From Cellulomonas sp. C5510 (GTDB lineage: Bacteria > Actinomycetota > Actinomycetes > Actinomycetales > Cellulomonadaceae): a DNA stretch of 64,000 nucleotides. Under the pieces are notes generated by a model, which was not told where the DNA came from, ran no database searches, and saw only the letters and a list, made by a program, of their open reading frames with translations. The number at the start of each line of letters is the position of its first letter. Position 1 is the first letter of the stretch. Location of the stretch: contig NZ_CP081862.1 in the NCBI RefSeq assembly GCF_019797765.1, positions 1,736,001 through 1,800,000 of the forward strand, given 5' to 3'. Both the position numbers and the translations under genes were made by a program. Below, piece after piece: positions 49,861 to 60,858 of the stretch.

Positions 49861-50913
49861 ATGGAGGCCGCCGCCCGACCGACCGCCGCCGGCACGTCCG
49901 CGACGGAGCCCGCCGGCTCCGTCGGCCCGCCGCCGCTGGCCGTGGTGGCCGCCGAGGCCGGCGTGTCCGTGCCCACGGTGTCGAAGGTGCTGAACTCCCG
50001 CCGCGACGTCGCGGCGGCCACCCGCGCGCGGGTCACGGAGGCCCTGGCCCGGCACGGGTACACGATCCGTCCGTCGGGCAGCCGCCGCACCGGGCTGCTC
50101 GACCTGCGGGTGGTCGACCTCGACTCGACGTGGGCGGAGGCGGTGGTCCGGGGTGCGGCGCAGGCGGCGGCCCGGCTCGGGTCGGATCTCGTCGTGACGG
50201 TCGACCCGGACGCGCAGGCGTGCGGCGCGTGGGTGCGGCACGCGCTCGACCGCGGCACCGACGGCCTGGTCAGCGTGGTGGGCGTGCCGGACGCGGCCTC
50301 GCGTGCGGAGCTCGCCCGGGCGCGCGTCCCGGTAGTGGTCGTCGACCCGCGCACGCGCTGCGACGCCGACGTGCTGGTGGTCGGCGCGACCAACTTCCGC
50401 GGCGGCCTGGACGCCACGGCGCACCTGGTGGGTCTCGGCCACCGGCGCATCGCCACCATCACGGGCCCGCTGGAGCAGGACAACGCGGTCGCGCGGCTCG
50501 CAGGGTACCGGACCGCCCTGATCCAGGCGGGTATCGGCGGCGACGACGACCTGGTGCGCACCGGCGACTACTCGGTGGACGGCGGCTTCCGGGCCGCGAA
50601 CCTGCTCCTGGAGCTCGACGACCCGCCGACGGCCGTCGTGGCAGGGAGCGACGACACCGCGCTCGGCGTCCTGCGCGCCGCACGGGAGCACGGGCTGCGG
50701 GTGCCGGACGACCTCGCGGTGACCGGCTTCGACGACCTGCCGGTGGCGGCCTGGCTGGATCCGGCGCTCACGACCGTGCGGCAGCCGCTGGCGGAGATGG
50801 GCGACGCCGCGGTGAGCCTCGTCCACCGGGCTCGGGAGGGGCTGCGGGGCCCCGCGCACCTGGAGCTGGCCACGACGCTGGTGGTGCGGTCCTCGACGGC
50901 ACCGCCGCGCTGA
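49861..50913 (+). CDS. LacI-family transcriptional regulator
   Basis: 350 residues. After a 25-residue tail comes 'PLAVVAAEAGVSVPTVSKVLNSRRDVAAATRARVTEALARHGY', the LacI HTH and hinge, then a periplasmic-binding-protein-like ligand domain ending 'VTGFDDLPVAAWLDPALTTVRQPLAEMGDAAV'. Residues fit sugar regulators of plant-polysaccharide use. It lies convergent to a secreted glycosidase gene whose promoter has an operator-like dyad, so that gene is a candidate target. Confidence 0.92.
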   Translation: MEAAARPTAAGTSATEPAGSVGPPPLAVVAAEAGVSVPTVSKVLNSRRDVAAATRARVTEALARHGYTIRPSGSRRTGLLDLRVVDLDSTWAEAVVRGAAQAAARLGSDLVVTVDPDAQACGAWVRHALDRGTDGLVSVVGVPDAASRAELARARVPVVVVDPRTRCDADVLVVGATNFRGGLDATAHLVGLGHRRIATITGPLEQDNAVARLAGYRTALIQAGIGGDDDLVRTGDYSVDGGFRAANLLLELDDPPTAVVAGSDDTALGVLRAAREHGLRVPDDLAVTGFDDLPVAAWLDPALTTVRQPLAEMGDAAVSLVHRAREGLRGPAHLELATTLVVRSSTAPPR

Positions 50914-51013
50914 CCGGGCGCCCGGACGGACCCGGGGGCTGCGCCGGGACGCGGTGCCCGTGCCCCCGCGCCGGACGACGCGGGGGCACGGGCGGTCCGG
51001 CCGGCCGCGCGGG

Positions 51014-53182
51014 TCAGGCCCGCTTCCGGCGCCGGCTCCGCGCGACGACGAGCCCCGCGCCGCCGGCCAGCGCCGCGGCCGCGAGGCCCAGAGGCAGCGC
51101 GAGGGAGGCACCGGTGGTCGCCAGGTCGCGCGGTGTCCCGCCGGCGGCCGGACCCTCGGCGGACACGCCGCTGTCGACGCCGTCCCGGGGCTCCTCGGCC
51201 CCGGGGTCCACGACGCCGGGCTCCGCCGGCAGGGGCTCGGGGTCCGGCCCGGGTGCCGCGGCGACACGCAGCGTGACGGCCTCTCCGGTCACCGTGAACC
51301 CGGCGTCGTTGGTCGTCGAGACCGCGAGCGTGTGCCCGCCGGCGTCGGTGACAGGAGCGCCCTCGCACGCCCACGCGCCGTCGGCGTCGACATCCGCCGT
51401 GCACCACGCGGCGCCGTCGGGCCCGGCGACGGTGAGGTGCGCACCGGGCTCGCCGGTGCCCGCCAGGCGCTCGATGCGCGCCACCGCGGACCCCGGCACC
51501 GGGTCCGTGACGACCGGGGTGACGGGCGCCGCCGCCGAGGAGAACACCTCTGCGGCGAGCACGGGACGCAGCCGCTCGGTCATGTCCGGGCCGACCACGT
51601 GGTCGCGCAGCAGGCCGTCGCCGAGGTAGTTGCCGATGGCCGCGACGATCATCGCCTGGTCGAGCGAGAGGTGGCGCTGCGCGACGGTCCCGGACCGCAC
51701 CGCCACGGCGTCCGCGAACCCGCCGGGCCCGTAGACGTCGAAGTCGGACGCCAGCCGCGTGAGGTTCTCCACGACGCCCTCCGGGTCGTACTCGAGGCCG
51801 AGGAACGCCGCGTGCGGCGTGACGACCCCGTCGCCGAACTGGGGTGCGGGGTTCGTCGCCTCGCGGCAACCGTGGAACCCGAGGTCGACGTCCGTCGTGC
51901 CGTCGGACAGGTAGCCGTCGGACCGCAGGCCGAGGGAGTCGACGCCGTACTCGGCGTAGCCGCCGTGCGGGTTGCTGGCGGGGGAGAAGCCCCAGTAGCC
52001 GTAGCCGGCCACGTCGAGCCCGTGCCGCTTCTGCGCCGCCACGACCAGCGGGTGGTTCACGCCCCAGGACCGCGGCGCCCACTCGGACTCCGGCACCAGC
52101 ATGTCCGGCATCAGGGCCTCGAACATCGAGCCGCCCCACCCCGGGACGAGCGCCGCGTCGCCGTCGTGGTAGACGCCCTCGTAGACGTCGATGCCGTCGT
52201 AGGTGCGGGTCACGCCGCTGGGCCGCTGCTCCTGCCAGGACCAGTCGCACGTCGACGGGAAGGTCCGGTAGGTGCCCCAGTAGGCCTCCGGCGGGATCTC
52301 GCCGTCCGCGATGCCGAGGTACAGCGCGATGCGGGTCTCGGACACCGTCGTGTCGTAGTGGTGGCAGGTGTAGTACACCGTCGTGCCGCCCTGGTAGTTC
52401 CCGGGGACGGAGCAGCCCGAGGGCTCCTCGTCCCAGAAGCCGCCGCGGATCAGGCCGACGCCGAGGTCCGGCCGGCCGTCGGGGTTGTAGTAGACGCCGA
52501 AGTGCATCGAGTCGTAGAGCGCGGTGGCGTCGCCGGCGAGCCGGGGCTCCGCCGACGCGACCACGCGCAGCGCCGCCGCGAGCCAGCCGTTGTCGACCGA
52601 CGACAGGAAGTGCTCCACGACCGCGCCGTCGTCGGGCCACGTGTCGACCCGGTCGCCCGTGGCGGGGTCGTACCAGTTGTAGAACATGCCGGACTCGTCG
52701 TGCCGGTCCATCGTCTCCAGCGTCGCGAGCGTCGTCGACATGCGCTGGTAGGCGTCGTCCGCGTCGAGCAGGCCCAGGTCGCGCGCGACGACGGTCGACC
52801 ACAGGTAGCCGCCGATGTTGGTGGGCGACGTGTACGCGCTGGCGGTCGCCGGGTCGAGCGAGCTCGCGATGTTGTCCGCGACGAGCCCGGTGGCGGGGGC
52901 GGTCATGGCGTCGAGCGAGGTGTAGGTGTCGGCGAGCCAGGTGCGCAGCAGCGCGTCGTCGACGGCGGCGGGCACGGGCGCGGCGGCCGGTGCCGCGGCC
53001 GCTGGGCCGGTGGCCGTGCCGGCCAGGGTGGCCGCGAGGCCGAGCGCGGCCACGCCCGCGGCCAGCGCCCGACCGCGGGTGCGGCGGGTGCGGCGGGTGC
53101 GGCCGGGGTGTGCGGGCGGTGCGGGGTGGTCGGGTACGGGCGGGGTGCTGGGGCGAGGGTCGGGCGGGCGCTGCTCAGTCAT
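51014..53182 (-). CDS. Secreted, sortase-anchored glycoamylase-family protein (GH144-like)
   Basis: 722 residues. Signal region: basic run, then 'ALAAGVAALGLAATLAGTATGPAAAAPA'. Catalytic part (about 75-520) with 'SPTNIGGYLWSTVVARDLGL', 'SGMFYNWYDPATGD', 'SVDNGWLAAALRVV' and 'YGYWGFSPASNPHGGYAEYGVDSLG', motifs of the glycoamylase-like domain found in GH144 beta-1,2-glucanases. An Ig-like domain and a Pro/Asp-rich linker follow. The C-terminus has LATTG, a hydrophobic helix and RRRKRA, a LAxTG sortase signal. Expected on the cell wall; the substrate is a guess. Confidence 0.78.
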   Translation of the reverse strand: MTEQRPPDPRPSTPPVPDHPAPPAHPGRTRRTRRTRGRALAAGVAALGLAATLAGTATGPAAAAPAAAPVPAAVDDALLRTWLADTYTSLDAMTAPATGLVADNIASSLDPATASAYTSPTNIGGYLWSTVVARDLGLLDADDAYQRMSTTLATLETMDRHDESGMFYNWYDPATGDRVDTWPDDGAVVEHFLSSVDNGWLAAALRVVASAEPRLAGDATALYDSMHFGVYYNPDGRPDLGVGLIRGGFWDEEPSGCSVPGNYQGGTTVYYTCHHYDTTVSETRIALYLGIADGEIPPEAYWGTYRTFPSTCDWSWQEQRPSGVTRTYDGIDVYEGVYHDGDAALVPGWGGSMFEALMPDMLVPESEWAPRSWGVNHPLVVAAQKRHGLDVAGYGYWGFSPASNPHGGYAEYGVDSLGLRSDGYLSDGTTDVDLGFHGCREATNPAPQFGDGVVTPHAAFLGLEYDPEGVVENLTRLASDFDVYGPGGFADAVAVRSGTVAQRHLSLDQAMIVAAIGNYLGDGLLRDHVVGPDMTERLRPVLAAEVFSSAAAPVTPVVTDPVPGSAVARIERLAGTGEPGAHLTVAGPDGAAWCTADVDADGAWACEGAPVTDAGGHTLAVSTTNDAGFTVTGEAVTLRVAAAPGPDPEPLPAEPGVVDPGAEEPRDGVDSGVSAEGPAAGGTPRDLATTGASLALPLGLAAAALAGGAGLVVARSRRRKRA

Positions 53183-53213
53183 CGGTCACATCCTCGTTGG
53201 CCGGGAGCCGAAA

Positions 53214-53234
53214 TTTCGACGTCGGTTGTCGAAA
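53214..53234 (-). promoter_or_regulatory. Operator-like dyad upstream of the glycosidase gene
   Basis: TTTCGAC (53214-53220) and GTCGAAA (53228-53234) form a perfect 7-bp inverted repeat with a 7-bp spacer, 32 bp before the start codon. The nearby LacI-family protein is the natural candidate to bind it. CGAAATTTCG (53209-53218) overlaps it. Confidence 0.5.
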
Positions 53235-53364
53235 AGGCGCCAGCACGCTAACGGGGTCGACCGGGACCGTCAACGCGACCGGGACGCGGACGTGCGAACG
53301 CCCCGGCGGCCGCTGGGGCTGCCGGGGCGTCCGTGTGCTGCGTCAGGCGCGGGTCAGGCGCAGG

Positions 53365-55176
<1,812 letters not shown>

Positions 55177-55207
55177 GACCGCTCGTGTCTCCTTCGATGC
55201 CTAGTGG

Positions 55208-56593
55208 TCAGTTGTGGGCGTGCAGCGGCTTGCCGGCGAGCGCCAGGTGCGCCTCGCCGAGAGCCTCGTTCTGCGTCGGGTGGGCGTGCACGAGCGCCGC
55301 GACGTCCTCGGGGTAGGCGTCCCAGTTGACGATGAGCTGGCCCTCGCCGATGAGCTCGCCGACGCGGGCGCCGATCATGTGGACGCCGACGACCGGGCCG
55401 TCCTTCTGCCGCACGAGCTTGACGAAGCCCGTGGTGCCGAGGATCTGGCTCTTGCCGTTGCCGCCCAGGTTGTACTCGAGGGTCTCGACGGCGTCGGCCC
55501 CGTGGACCTCCTTGGCCTTCGCCTCGGTCAGGCCGACGGACGCGACCTCCGGGTCGGAGTACGTGACGCGCGGGATGCCCGACTCGACGATCGGCTGCGG
55601 GTCGAGGCCCGCGATCTGCTCGGCCACGAAGATGCCCTGGGCGAACCCGCGGTGCGCGAGCTGCAGGCCCGGCACGATGTCGCCGACCGCGTAGATGTTC
55701 CCGACGCCGGTGTGCAGGCGCTCGTCGGTGATGACGAACCCCCGGTCCAGCGTGATGCCCTGCTCCTCGTAGCCGAGGCCGGACGTCGACGGGCCGCGGC
55801 CCACCGCGACGAGCAGCAGGTCCGCGTCGAACGTCTTGCCGTCCTCCAGCGAGACGTGCACGCCGTTGTCGTCCTGCGTGACGCCGGAGAACCGGACGCC
55901 CAGGTTGAAGGCGATGCCGCGCTTGCGGAACGCCCGCTCGAACGCCTTCGACAGGGCCTCGTCCTCGTTCGGGACCAGGTGGGGGAGCGCCTCGATGATC
56001 GTGACGTCCGCGCCGAACGACTTCCAGACGCTCGCGAACTCCGAGCCGATGACGCCGCCGCCGAGGATGATCGCCGACTTCGGCACCCAGTCGAGCTGCA
56101 GGGCCTGGTCGGAGGTGATGACGCGCCCGCCGATCTCCAGGCCGGGCAGCGACCGGGCGTACGACCCGGTGCCGAGCACGATGTGCCGGCCGGTGACGCG
56201 CTGGCCGTTCACCTCGACGGCGTCCTGCGCGACGAGCTTGCCGTAGCCCTCGATCACGGTGATCTTGCGCGACTTGATGAGGCCCTGGAGGCCCTTGTAC
56301 AGGCGGCCGATGACCGACGCCTTGTACTCGTTGACGCCGTTCATGTCGATGCCCGTGAGCTGCGTGTGCACGCCGAAGTGCGAGCCCTCGCGGGCGTTGT
56401 CGGCCAGCTCGGCCGCGTGCAGCAGGGCCTTGGTGGGGATGCACCCCTTGTGCAGGCAGGTGCCGCCGACCTTGTCGGCCTCGATGAGGGCGACACTCAT
56501 GCCGAGCTGGGCGCCGCGGAGCGCAGCCGCGTAACCGCCGCTCCCTCCGCCCAGGACGACGATGTCGAAAGCGGACCCGGTCGTGTCGGACAC
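55208..56593 (-). CDS. lpdA: Dihydrolipoamide dehydrogenase (E3)
   Basis: 461 residues from GTG 56593, with GGAGGAG seven bases upstream. FAD motif 'DIVVLGGGSGGYAAALRG', redox disulfide 'GGTCLHKGCIPTKALLHAAE', NAD domain 'AIILGGGVIGSEFASVWKSFGADVTIIE', FAD motif 'VGNIYAVGDIVPG' and the dimer-interface His-Glu pair 'HAHPTQNEAL'. Re-oxidises lipoyl groups of the E2 encoded just downstream, passing electrons to NAD. Confidence 0.96.
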   Translation of the reverse strand: MSDTTGSAFDIVVLGGGSGGYAAALRGAQLGMSVALIEADKVGGTCLHKGCIPTKALLHAAELADNAREGSHFGVHTQLTGIDMNGVNEYKASVIGRLYKGLQGLIKSRKITVIEGYGKLVAQDAVEVNGQRVTGRHIVLGTGSYARSLPGLEIGGRVITSDQALQLDWVPKSAIILGGGVIGSEFASVWKSFGADVTIIEALPHLVPNEDEALSKAFERAFRKRGIAFNLGVRFSGVTQDDNGVHVSLEDGKTFDADLLLVAVGRGPSTSGLGYEEQGITLDRGFVITDERLHTGVGNIYAVGDIVPGLQLAHRGFAQGIFVAEQIAGLDPQPIVESGIPRVTYSDPEVASVGLTEAKAKEVHGADAVETLEYNLGGNGKSQILGTTGFVKLVRQKDGPVVGVHMIGARVGELIGEGQLIVNWDAYPEDVAALVHAHPTQNEALGEAHLALAGKPLHAHN

Positions 56594-56800
56594 GTGAAGA
56601 CTCCTCCGGCGCAGACATGTGTGGAACGCGGTGCTCCGCGACCATCTTGTCATCTCCACCTAGGCCGGACGACCCAGACCACCGGCCACGACGTGTGATT
56701 CTGGAGACAGTCATCCCATGTCTGGGCGCCGGTCGGGCCGGAGTCGGCCCGCCGGGTGAATCCCCACCGGGTCCTCGGGCTCGCCGGTTACCCTCGCCGC

Positions 56801-57190
56801 ATGGGTCTGTTCTCCCGTCTGCGCCGATCGCGCCCCGCCGGCCCCGCGCCCGAGGCCGCGCCCTCCGGCCGTGCCGCCCGCGAGGAGACCCTCGAGCACC
56901 TGCGCGAGTTCACCCGCACCCGCGTCGGCGTCGAGGCGTACGTCGAGCCGCAGACCAACGTCACGCAGACGACGATCATGCTCATCGCGACCGACGGGGA
57001 GTGGACCCGACGACGGGTCCCCGACGCGCGCGCCGCCCACGAGCTGGCGCGCTCGCTGGGCCTGCCCGTCTACGACGTCCAGCGCACCGGCTACCCGCAG
57101 CGGATGCGCGACTGGAACAGCCGGCAGCGCATCGCGCGCGAGCGGGCGGCGAAGGAGCGCGCGGCCCGCCGCGCCGTCGACCCGAGCTGA
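56801..57190 (+). CDS. Small conserved actinobacterial protein of unknown function
   Basis: 129 residues from ATG 56801. 'EETLEHLREFTRTRVGVEAYVEPQTNVTQTTIMLIATDGEWTRRRVPDARAAHELARSLGLPVYDVQRTGYPQRMRDWNSRQ' resembles a family repeatedly found next to lpd/sucB/pepA in actinobacteria. Basic, soluble, no catalytic motif. Divergent from lpdA. Confidence 0.7.
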   Translation: MGLFSRLRRSRPAGPAPEAAPSGRAAREETLEHLREFTRTRVGVEAYVEPQTNVTQTTIMLIATDGEWTRRRVPDARAAHELARSLGLPVYDVQRTGYPQRMRDWNSRQRIARERAAKERAARRAVDPS

Positions 57191-57280
57191 CCACCCCCGG
57201 GGCACTCCCGACCCACGGCCCACCGCCCGCACCCGGCAACCCGCCGCCCACGTGCGCCACCCCTCCCTTCCCCTCGGAGG

Positions 57281-57368
57281 CTCCGAACGCGTTCGGAGGT
57301 CAGCGCACGTCATCGGAGGTCTCCGCGGACACCTCCGATGCCCCGTCGGAGCCTCCGACGGGGCATCG
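57281..57368. terminator. Cluster of three dyads between convergent genes
   Basis: CTCCGAACGCGTTCGGAG (57281-57298) is a perfect palindrome. CATCGGAGGT/ACCTCCGATG (57311-57320, 57331-57340) is a perfect 10-bp hairpin. 57336-57351 and 57353-57368 form 16-bp perfect arms around one base. The last two overlap by five bases and cannot form together. The site lies between the convergent small gene and pepA, as expected for a bidirectional terminator. Confidence 0.6.
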
Positions 57369-57402
57369 GGCCGGTGGGAGGGGGCGTGCGCCCGTCGGCG
57401 GG

Positions 57403-58902
57403 TCAGCGGGTGGCTCGGGCCTCGATCAGGGCCAGGAGGGTGCGGACGCCCACGCCGGTGCCGCCGGCCGGCGTGTAGCCGAACGGCGCCTTCTCGTTGA
57501 ACGCCGGGCCGGCGATGTCGAGGTGCGCCCACGGCGTGGACCCGACGAACTCCTGCAGGAAGATGCCGGCGGTGAGCATGCCGCCGAACCGGTCGCCGAT
57601 GTTCGCGATGTCCGCGACCTTCGACTTCAGACCGGCGCGCAGGTCGGCGGGCAGCGGCATCGGCCAGAACGCCTCGCCGGCGGCGCCCGCGGCGTCCACC
57701 ACCTCGGTGCGCGTCGCGTCGTCGCCCATGACGGCGGAGACCCGCGGGCCGAGCGCGACGAGCTGCGCGCCGGTGAGCGTCGCGATGTCCAGGACGACGT
57801 CCGGCTTCTCCTCGACGGCGGCGACGAGGCCGTCCGCCATCACCAGGCGACCCTCGGCGTCCGTGTTGAGCACCTCGACGGTCTTGCCGCCGCGGATCGT
57901 CAGCACGTCGGACGGCCGCTGAGCCGTGCCCGAGGGCATGTTCTCCGCCAGGCACAGCCAGCCGGTCACGGCGACCGGGAGCTCGAGCCGGGCTGCGGCG
58001 AGGACGGTGTGCAGCACGGCGGCCGCACCTGCCATGTCCGACTTCATCGCGTCCATGCCCGCGGCCGGCTTGATGGAGATGCCGCCCGAGTCGAACGTGA
58101 TGCCCTTGCCGACGAGCGCGACCTTCGCGGCCGGGCGGGACGGCGTGTAGGCGACCTTCACCAGGCGGGGCGGGCGGGCCGAGCCCTGGCCCACGCCCAG
58201 GATGCCGCCGTAGCCGCCGGCTGCCAGCGCCTTCTCGTCGAGCACGGTCACCTTGAGCGACCGTGCTCCGGCGTCCTTGACCGCGGCCTTGGCGGCGTCC
58301 GCGAAGGCACCCGGGTAGAGGTCGTTCGGCGCGGCGTTCACGAGGTCCCGCACGCCGTGGACGGCGGCGGCGAGCACCTCGGCGCGGGCGACGGCCTTCG
58401 CGGCGGCCTTGTCCCGGGCGCGCGGGGTGAGGAGGACGATCTCGGCGGCGGGGGCGGCGTCCGCCGCGGTGTCACCGGTGCGGTAGCGCGTGTAGGCGTA
58501 CGCGCCGAGCAGGGCTCCCTCGGCCACCGCGGCGACCCGGACGACGTCCTCGGCGGGCAGCGCGACGGCGACGGTGCGCACGCCGGTCAGCTCGCGCAGT
58601 GCCGCACCGGCGGCGCGACGCAGCGTCTCGACGTCCGGGACGGGCCCGTCGACGGCGCCCAGGCCGGTGAGCACGACGGTGCGGGCGGCGAGCGAGCCGG
58701 CCGCGGGCAGCCGGCGGACCTCGTCCGCGGCGCCGGTGATGCCGAGCACGCCGGCGAGCTCGCGCACCTGCGTGGCGGTCTCGGTCGGCAGCCAGTCCGC
58801 ACCGACGACGCGAGGGCCGTCGGGGGAGCTGGCGACGGCGACGACGAGGGCGTCGGCGGTCTGGCGGGCGGGGTTCGCGGAGGTCAACGTCACTCGAGGC
58901 AC
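57403..58902 (-). CDS. pepA: Leucyl aminopeptidase (M17)
   Basis: 499 residues from GTG 58902. Metal-site blocks 'VALVGKGITFDSGGISIKPAAGMDAMKSDMAGAAAVL' and 'VEVLNTDAEGRLVMADGLVAA' (the M17 signature NTDAEGRL) are intact, with the ligands Lys, Asp and Glu in place. Ends 'EKAPFGYTPAGGTGVGVRTLLALIEA'. A hexameric cytosolic exopeptidase removing N-terminal residues from peptides; some homologues also bind DNA. Confidence 0.96.
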   Translation of the reverse strand: MPRVTLTSANPARQTADALVVAVASSPDGPRVVGADWLPTETATQVRELAGVLGITGAADEVRRLPAAGSLAARTVVLTGLGAVDGPVPDVETLRRAAGAALRELTGVRTVAVALPAEDVVRVAAVAEGALLGAYAYTRYRTGDTAADAAPAAEIVLLTPRARDKAAAKAVARAEVLAAAVHGVRDLVNAAPNDLYPGAFADAAKAAVKDAGARSLKVTVLDEKALAAGGYGGILGVGQGSARPPRLVKVAYTPSRPAAKVALVGKGITFDSGGISIKPAAGMDAMKSDMAGAAAVLHTVLAAARLELPVAVTGWLCLAENMPSGTAQRPSDVLTIRGGKTVEVLNTDAEGRLVMADGLVAAVEEKPDVVLDIATLTGAQLVALGPRVSAVMGDDATRTEVVDAAGAAGEAFWPMPLPADLRAGLKSKVADIANIGDRFGGMLTAGIFLQEFVGSTPWAHLDIAGPAFNEKAPFGYTPAGGTGVGVRTLLALIEARATR

Positions 58903-58941
58903 CCGTCGATGCTAGCGGTGCGCCCGGTACCGTGGGGCCCC

Positions 58942-59301
58942 GTGACCGACGCCCTCCTCTACGCCGTGGCCGCTGCGGCGCTGGTGCTCGCCGGCTGGGC
59001 CGGGTGGTTCGCGGTCCGGGACCGCGCCGTCGTGCTGCGCCAGCTGTGGGGCGCCGCCGTCGTCGAGGGCCTGCTGCTGGTGCAGGCCGTGGTGGCGGGC
59101 GTCCGGCAGGCCACCGGCGCCGACCCCGCCGAGCCGGTGGTGTTCTGGGGCTACGTCGTGACCCAGCTCGTGCTGCTGCCGGCGGCGGCGCTGTGGGCCT
59201 TCGCCGAGCGCACCCGGTGGTCCTCGGTCGTCCTGCTGGTCGCGGCGGCGGCCGTCGCGTTCCTCCAGCTCCGCCTCGACCAGACCTGGGGGACCGCATG
59301 A
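58942..59301 (+). CDS. Small four-helix membrane protein
   Basis: 119 residues from GTG 58942. Four hydrophobic helices ('LLYAVAAAALVLAGWAGWFAV', 'GAAVVEGLLLVQAVVAGV', 'GYVVTQLVLLPAAALWAF', 'VVLLVAAAAVAFLQLRL') with little loop sequence. Overlaps the next gene by ATGA. Unknown function; a gene pair with the next one is evident. Divergent from pepA, 39 bp apart. Confidence 0.7.
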   Translation: MTDALLYAVAAAALVLAGWAGWFAVRDRAVVLRQLWGAAVVEGLLLVQAVVAGVRQATGADPAEPVVFWGYVVTQLVLLPAAALWAFAERTRWSSVVLLVAAAAVAFLQLRLDQTWGTA

Positions 59302-59789
59302 CCGCGACCGCCGCCGCGCGCGGACCTGCCCCGCGCAGCACCGCCACCGGACCGGGACGCGTGCTCGTCGCGGTGTACGGGGTGTTCGCCCTCGCCGCCA
59401 CGGCCCGCGCCGGCTACCAGATCGCCGCCAAGTTCGACGAGGCGCCGCTGGCGTACCTGCTGTCCGCGCTGGCGGGACTGGTCTACGTCGTGGCGACCGT
59501 CGCGCTGGCGCGGGACCACCGCCGCCTGGCGTGGGCGGCCGTGGCGGTCGAGCTCGCCGGGGTCCTCGTCGTGGGCACGCTCTCGGTGCTCGACGCCGGC
59601 GACTTCCCGGACGAGACCGTCTGGTCCGGCTTCGGCCAGGGGTACGGCTACGTGCCGCTGGTCCTGCCGTTCCTCGGCCTGGCGTGGCTGTGGCGCACCC
59701 GCACGGGAGCCGCCGCACCCGCCGCGACCTCGGCCGACGTGCCGGACGACGGACGCGGGTCCCGGCCGGGCCCGGCGTCGGGCCAGTAG
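59298..59789 (+). CDS. Small membrane protein of unknown function
   Basis: 163 residues, four hydrophobic helices ('VLVAVYGVFALAATARAGYQIA', 'YLLSALAGLVYVVATVAL', 'LAWAAVAVELAGVLVVGTLS', 'GYVPLVLPFLGLAWLW') and a disordered C-terminus. Coupled to the previous gene and 10 bp ahead of pyrD, so likely one operon. Confidence 0.7.
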   Translation: MTATAAARGPAPRSTATGPGRVLVAVYGVFALAATARAGYQIAAKFDEAPLAYLLSALAGLVYVVATVALARDHRRLAWAAVAVELAGVLVVGTLSVLDAGDFPDETVWSGFGQGYGYVPLVLPFLGLAWLWRTRTGAAAPAATSADVPDDGRGSRPGPASGQ

Positions 59790-59799
59790 GTTGGGCGGC

Positions 59800-60858
59800 G
59801 TGTACGGCCTCCTCTTCCGCCTGGTCTTCGCCCGCACCGACCCGGAGCGGGCGCACCACGTCGCGTTCACCTGGATCCGCCTCGCGTCCCGGGTCCCGGT
59901 GCTGCGCGACCTGCTGCGGGCCGCGCTCACGCCCCCGTCGACCGGTGCCGTGCGGGTGCTCGGGCGGACGTTCCCGTCGCCGTTCGGCCTGGCCGCGGGC
60001 TTCGACAAGAACGCCGTCGGCGTCCCCGGGCTGACGATGCTCGGCTTCGGGTTCGTCGAGGTCGGCACCGTGACGGCCCAGGCGCAGCCCGGCAACGAGC
60101 GGCCGCGCCTGTGGCGGATGGTCGACCAGCGCGCGCTGCGCAACCGGATGGGGTTCAACAACGAGGGCGCTGTGGCGGTGGCGGAGCGGCTGCGCCGGCT
60201 GAGGTCCACCGCGTCGGGCCGCGCGCTCGTCGTGGGCGTCAACATCGGCAAGACCAAGGTGACGCCCGCCGAGGAGGCGCCGCGCGACTACGCGACGAGC
60301 GCCCGCTACCTCGCGCCGTGGGCGGACTACCTGGTCGTCAACGTGTCGTCGCCGAACACGCCGGGGCTGCGGGACCTGCAGTCCGTCGACGCCCTGCGCC
60401 CGATCCTGCAGGCGACGCGCGAGGCCGCTGACGAGGCGGCCGCCGCGGCGCAGCGCCCCCGGGTGCCCTTGCTCGTCAAGATCGCCCCGGACCTCGCCGA
60501 CGCCGACGTGGACGCCGTCGCCGACCTGGTCGCCGAGCTCGGTCTGGACGGCGTCGTGGCGGTGAACACCACGATCGCGCACGACCTGGGTGAGGGCGGC
60601 GTCTCGGGACCGCCCCTGCTGGACCGCGGTCTGGTGGTCGTCGCGCGCCTGCGCCACCGGCTGGGCACCGGCCCGGTCGTGGTGGGGGTGGGTGGCATCA
60701 GCACCGCCGCTGACGCCCGGGCCTACCTGGCGGCCGGCGCGGACCTGGTGCAGGGCTACACCGGCTTCATCTACCAGGGCCCGTTCTGGGCCTCGCGCAT
60801 CGGCAGGGCGCTGGCGAGCGACGCTGCGGCCGCCCGCACCGCGCGGCGGCCGGCGTGA
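59800..60858 (+). CDS. pyrD: Dihydroorotate dehydrogenase (quinone), class 2
   Basis: 352 residues from GTG 59800 ('VYGLLFRLVFARTDPERAHH', the membrane-associating N-terminal helices of class 2). 'GLAAGFDKNAVGVPGLTMLGFGFVEVGTVT', 'NRMGFNNEG', the catalytic Ser in 'VVNVSSPNTPGLRDLQ', 'VNTTIAHD' and 'GVGGISTAADARAYLAAGADLVQGYTGFIYQGP' (FMN phosphate) are all present. Oxidises dihydroorotate to orotate in pyrimidine synthesis and reduces quinone. TTG 59791 is an alternative start. Confidence 0.95.
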   Translation: MYGLLFRLVFARTDPERAHHVAFTWIRLASRVPVLRDLLRAALTPPSTGAVRVLGRTFPSPFGLAAGFDKNAVGVPGLTMLGFGFVEVGTVTAQAQPGNERPRLWRMVDQRALRNRMGFNNEGAVAVAERLRRLRSTASGRALVVGVNIGKTKVTPAEEAPRDYATSARYLAPWADYLVVNVSSPNTPGLRDLQSVDALRPILQATREAADEAAAAAQRPRVPLLVKIAPDLADADVDAVADLVAELGLDGVVAVNTTIAHDLGEGGVSGPPLLDRGLVVVARLRHRLGTGPVVVGVGGISTAADARAYLAAGADLVQGYTGFIYQGPFWASRIGRALASDAAAARTARRPA

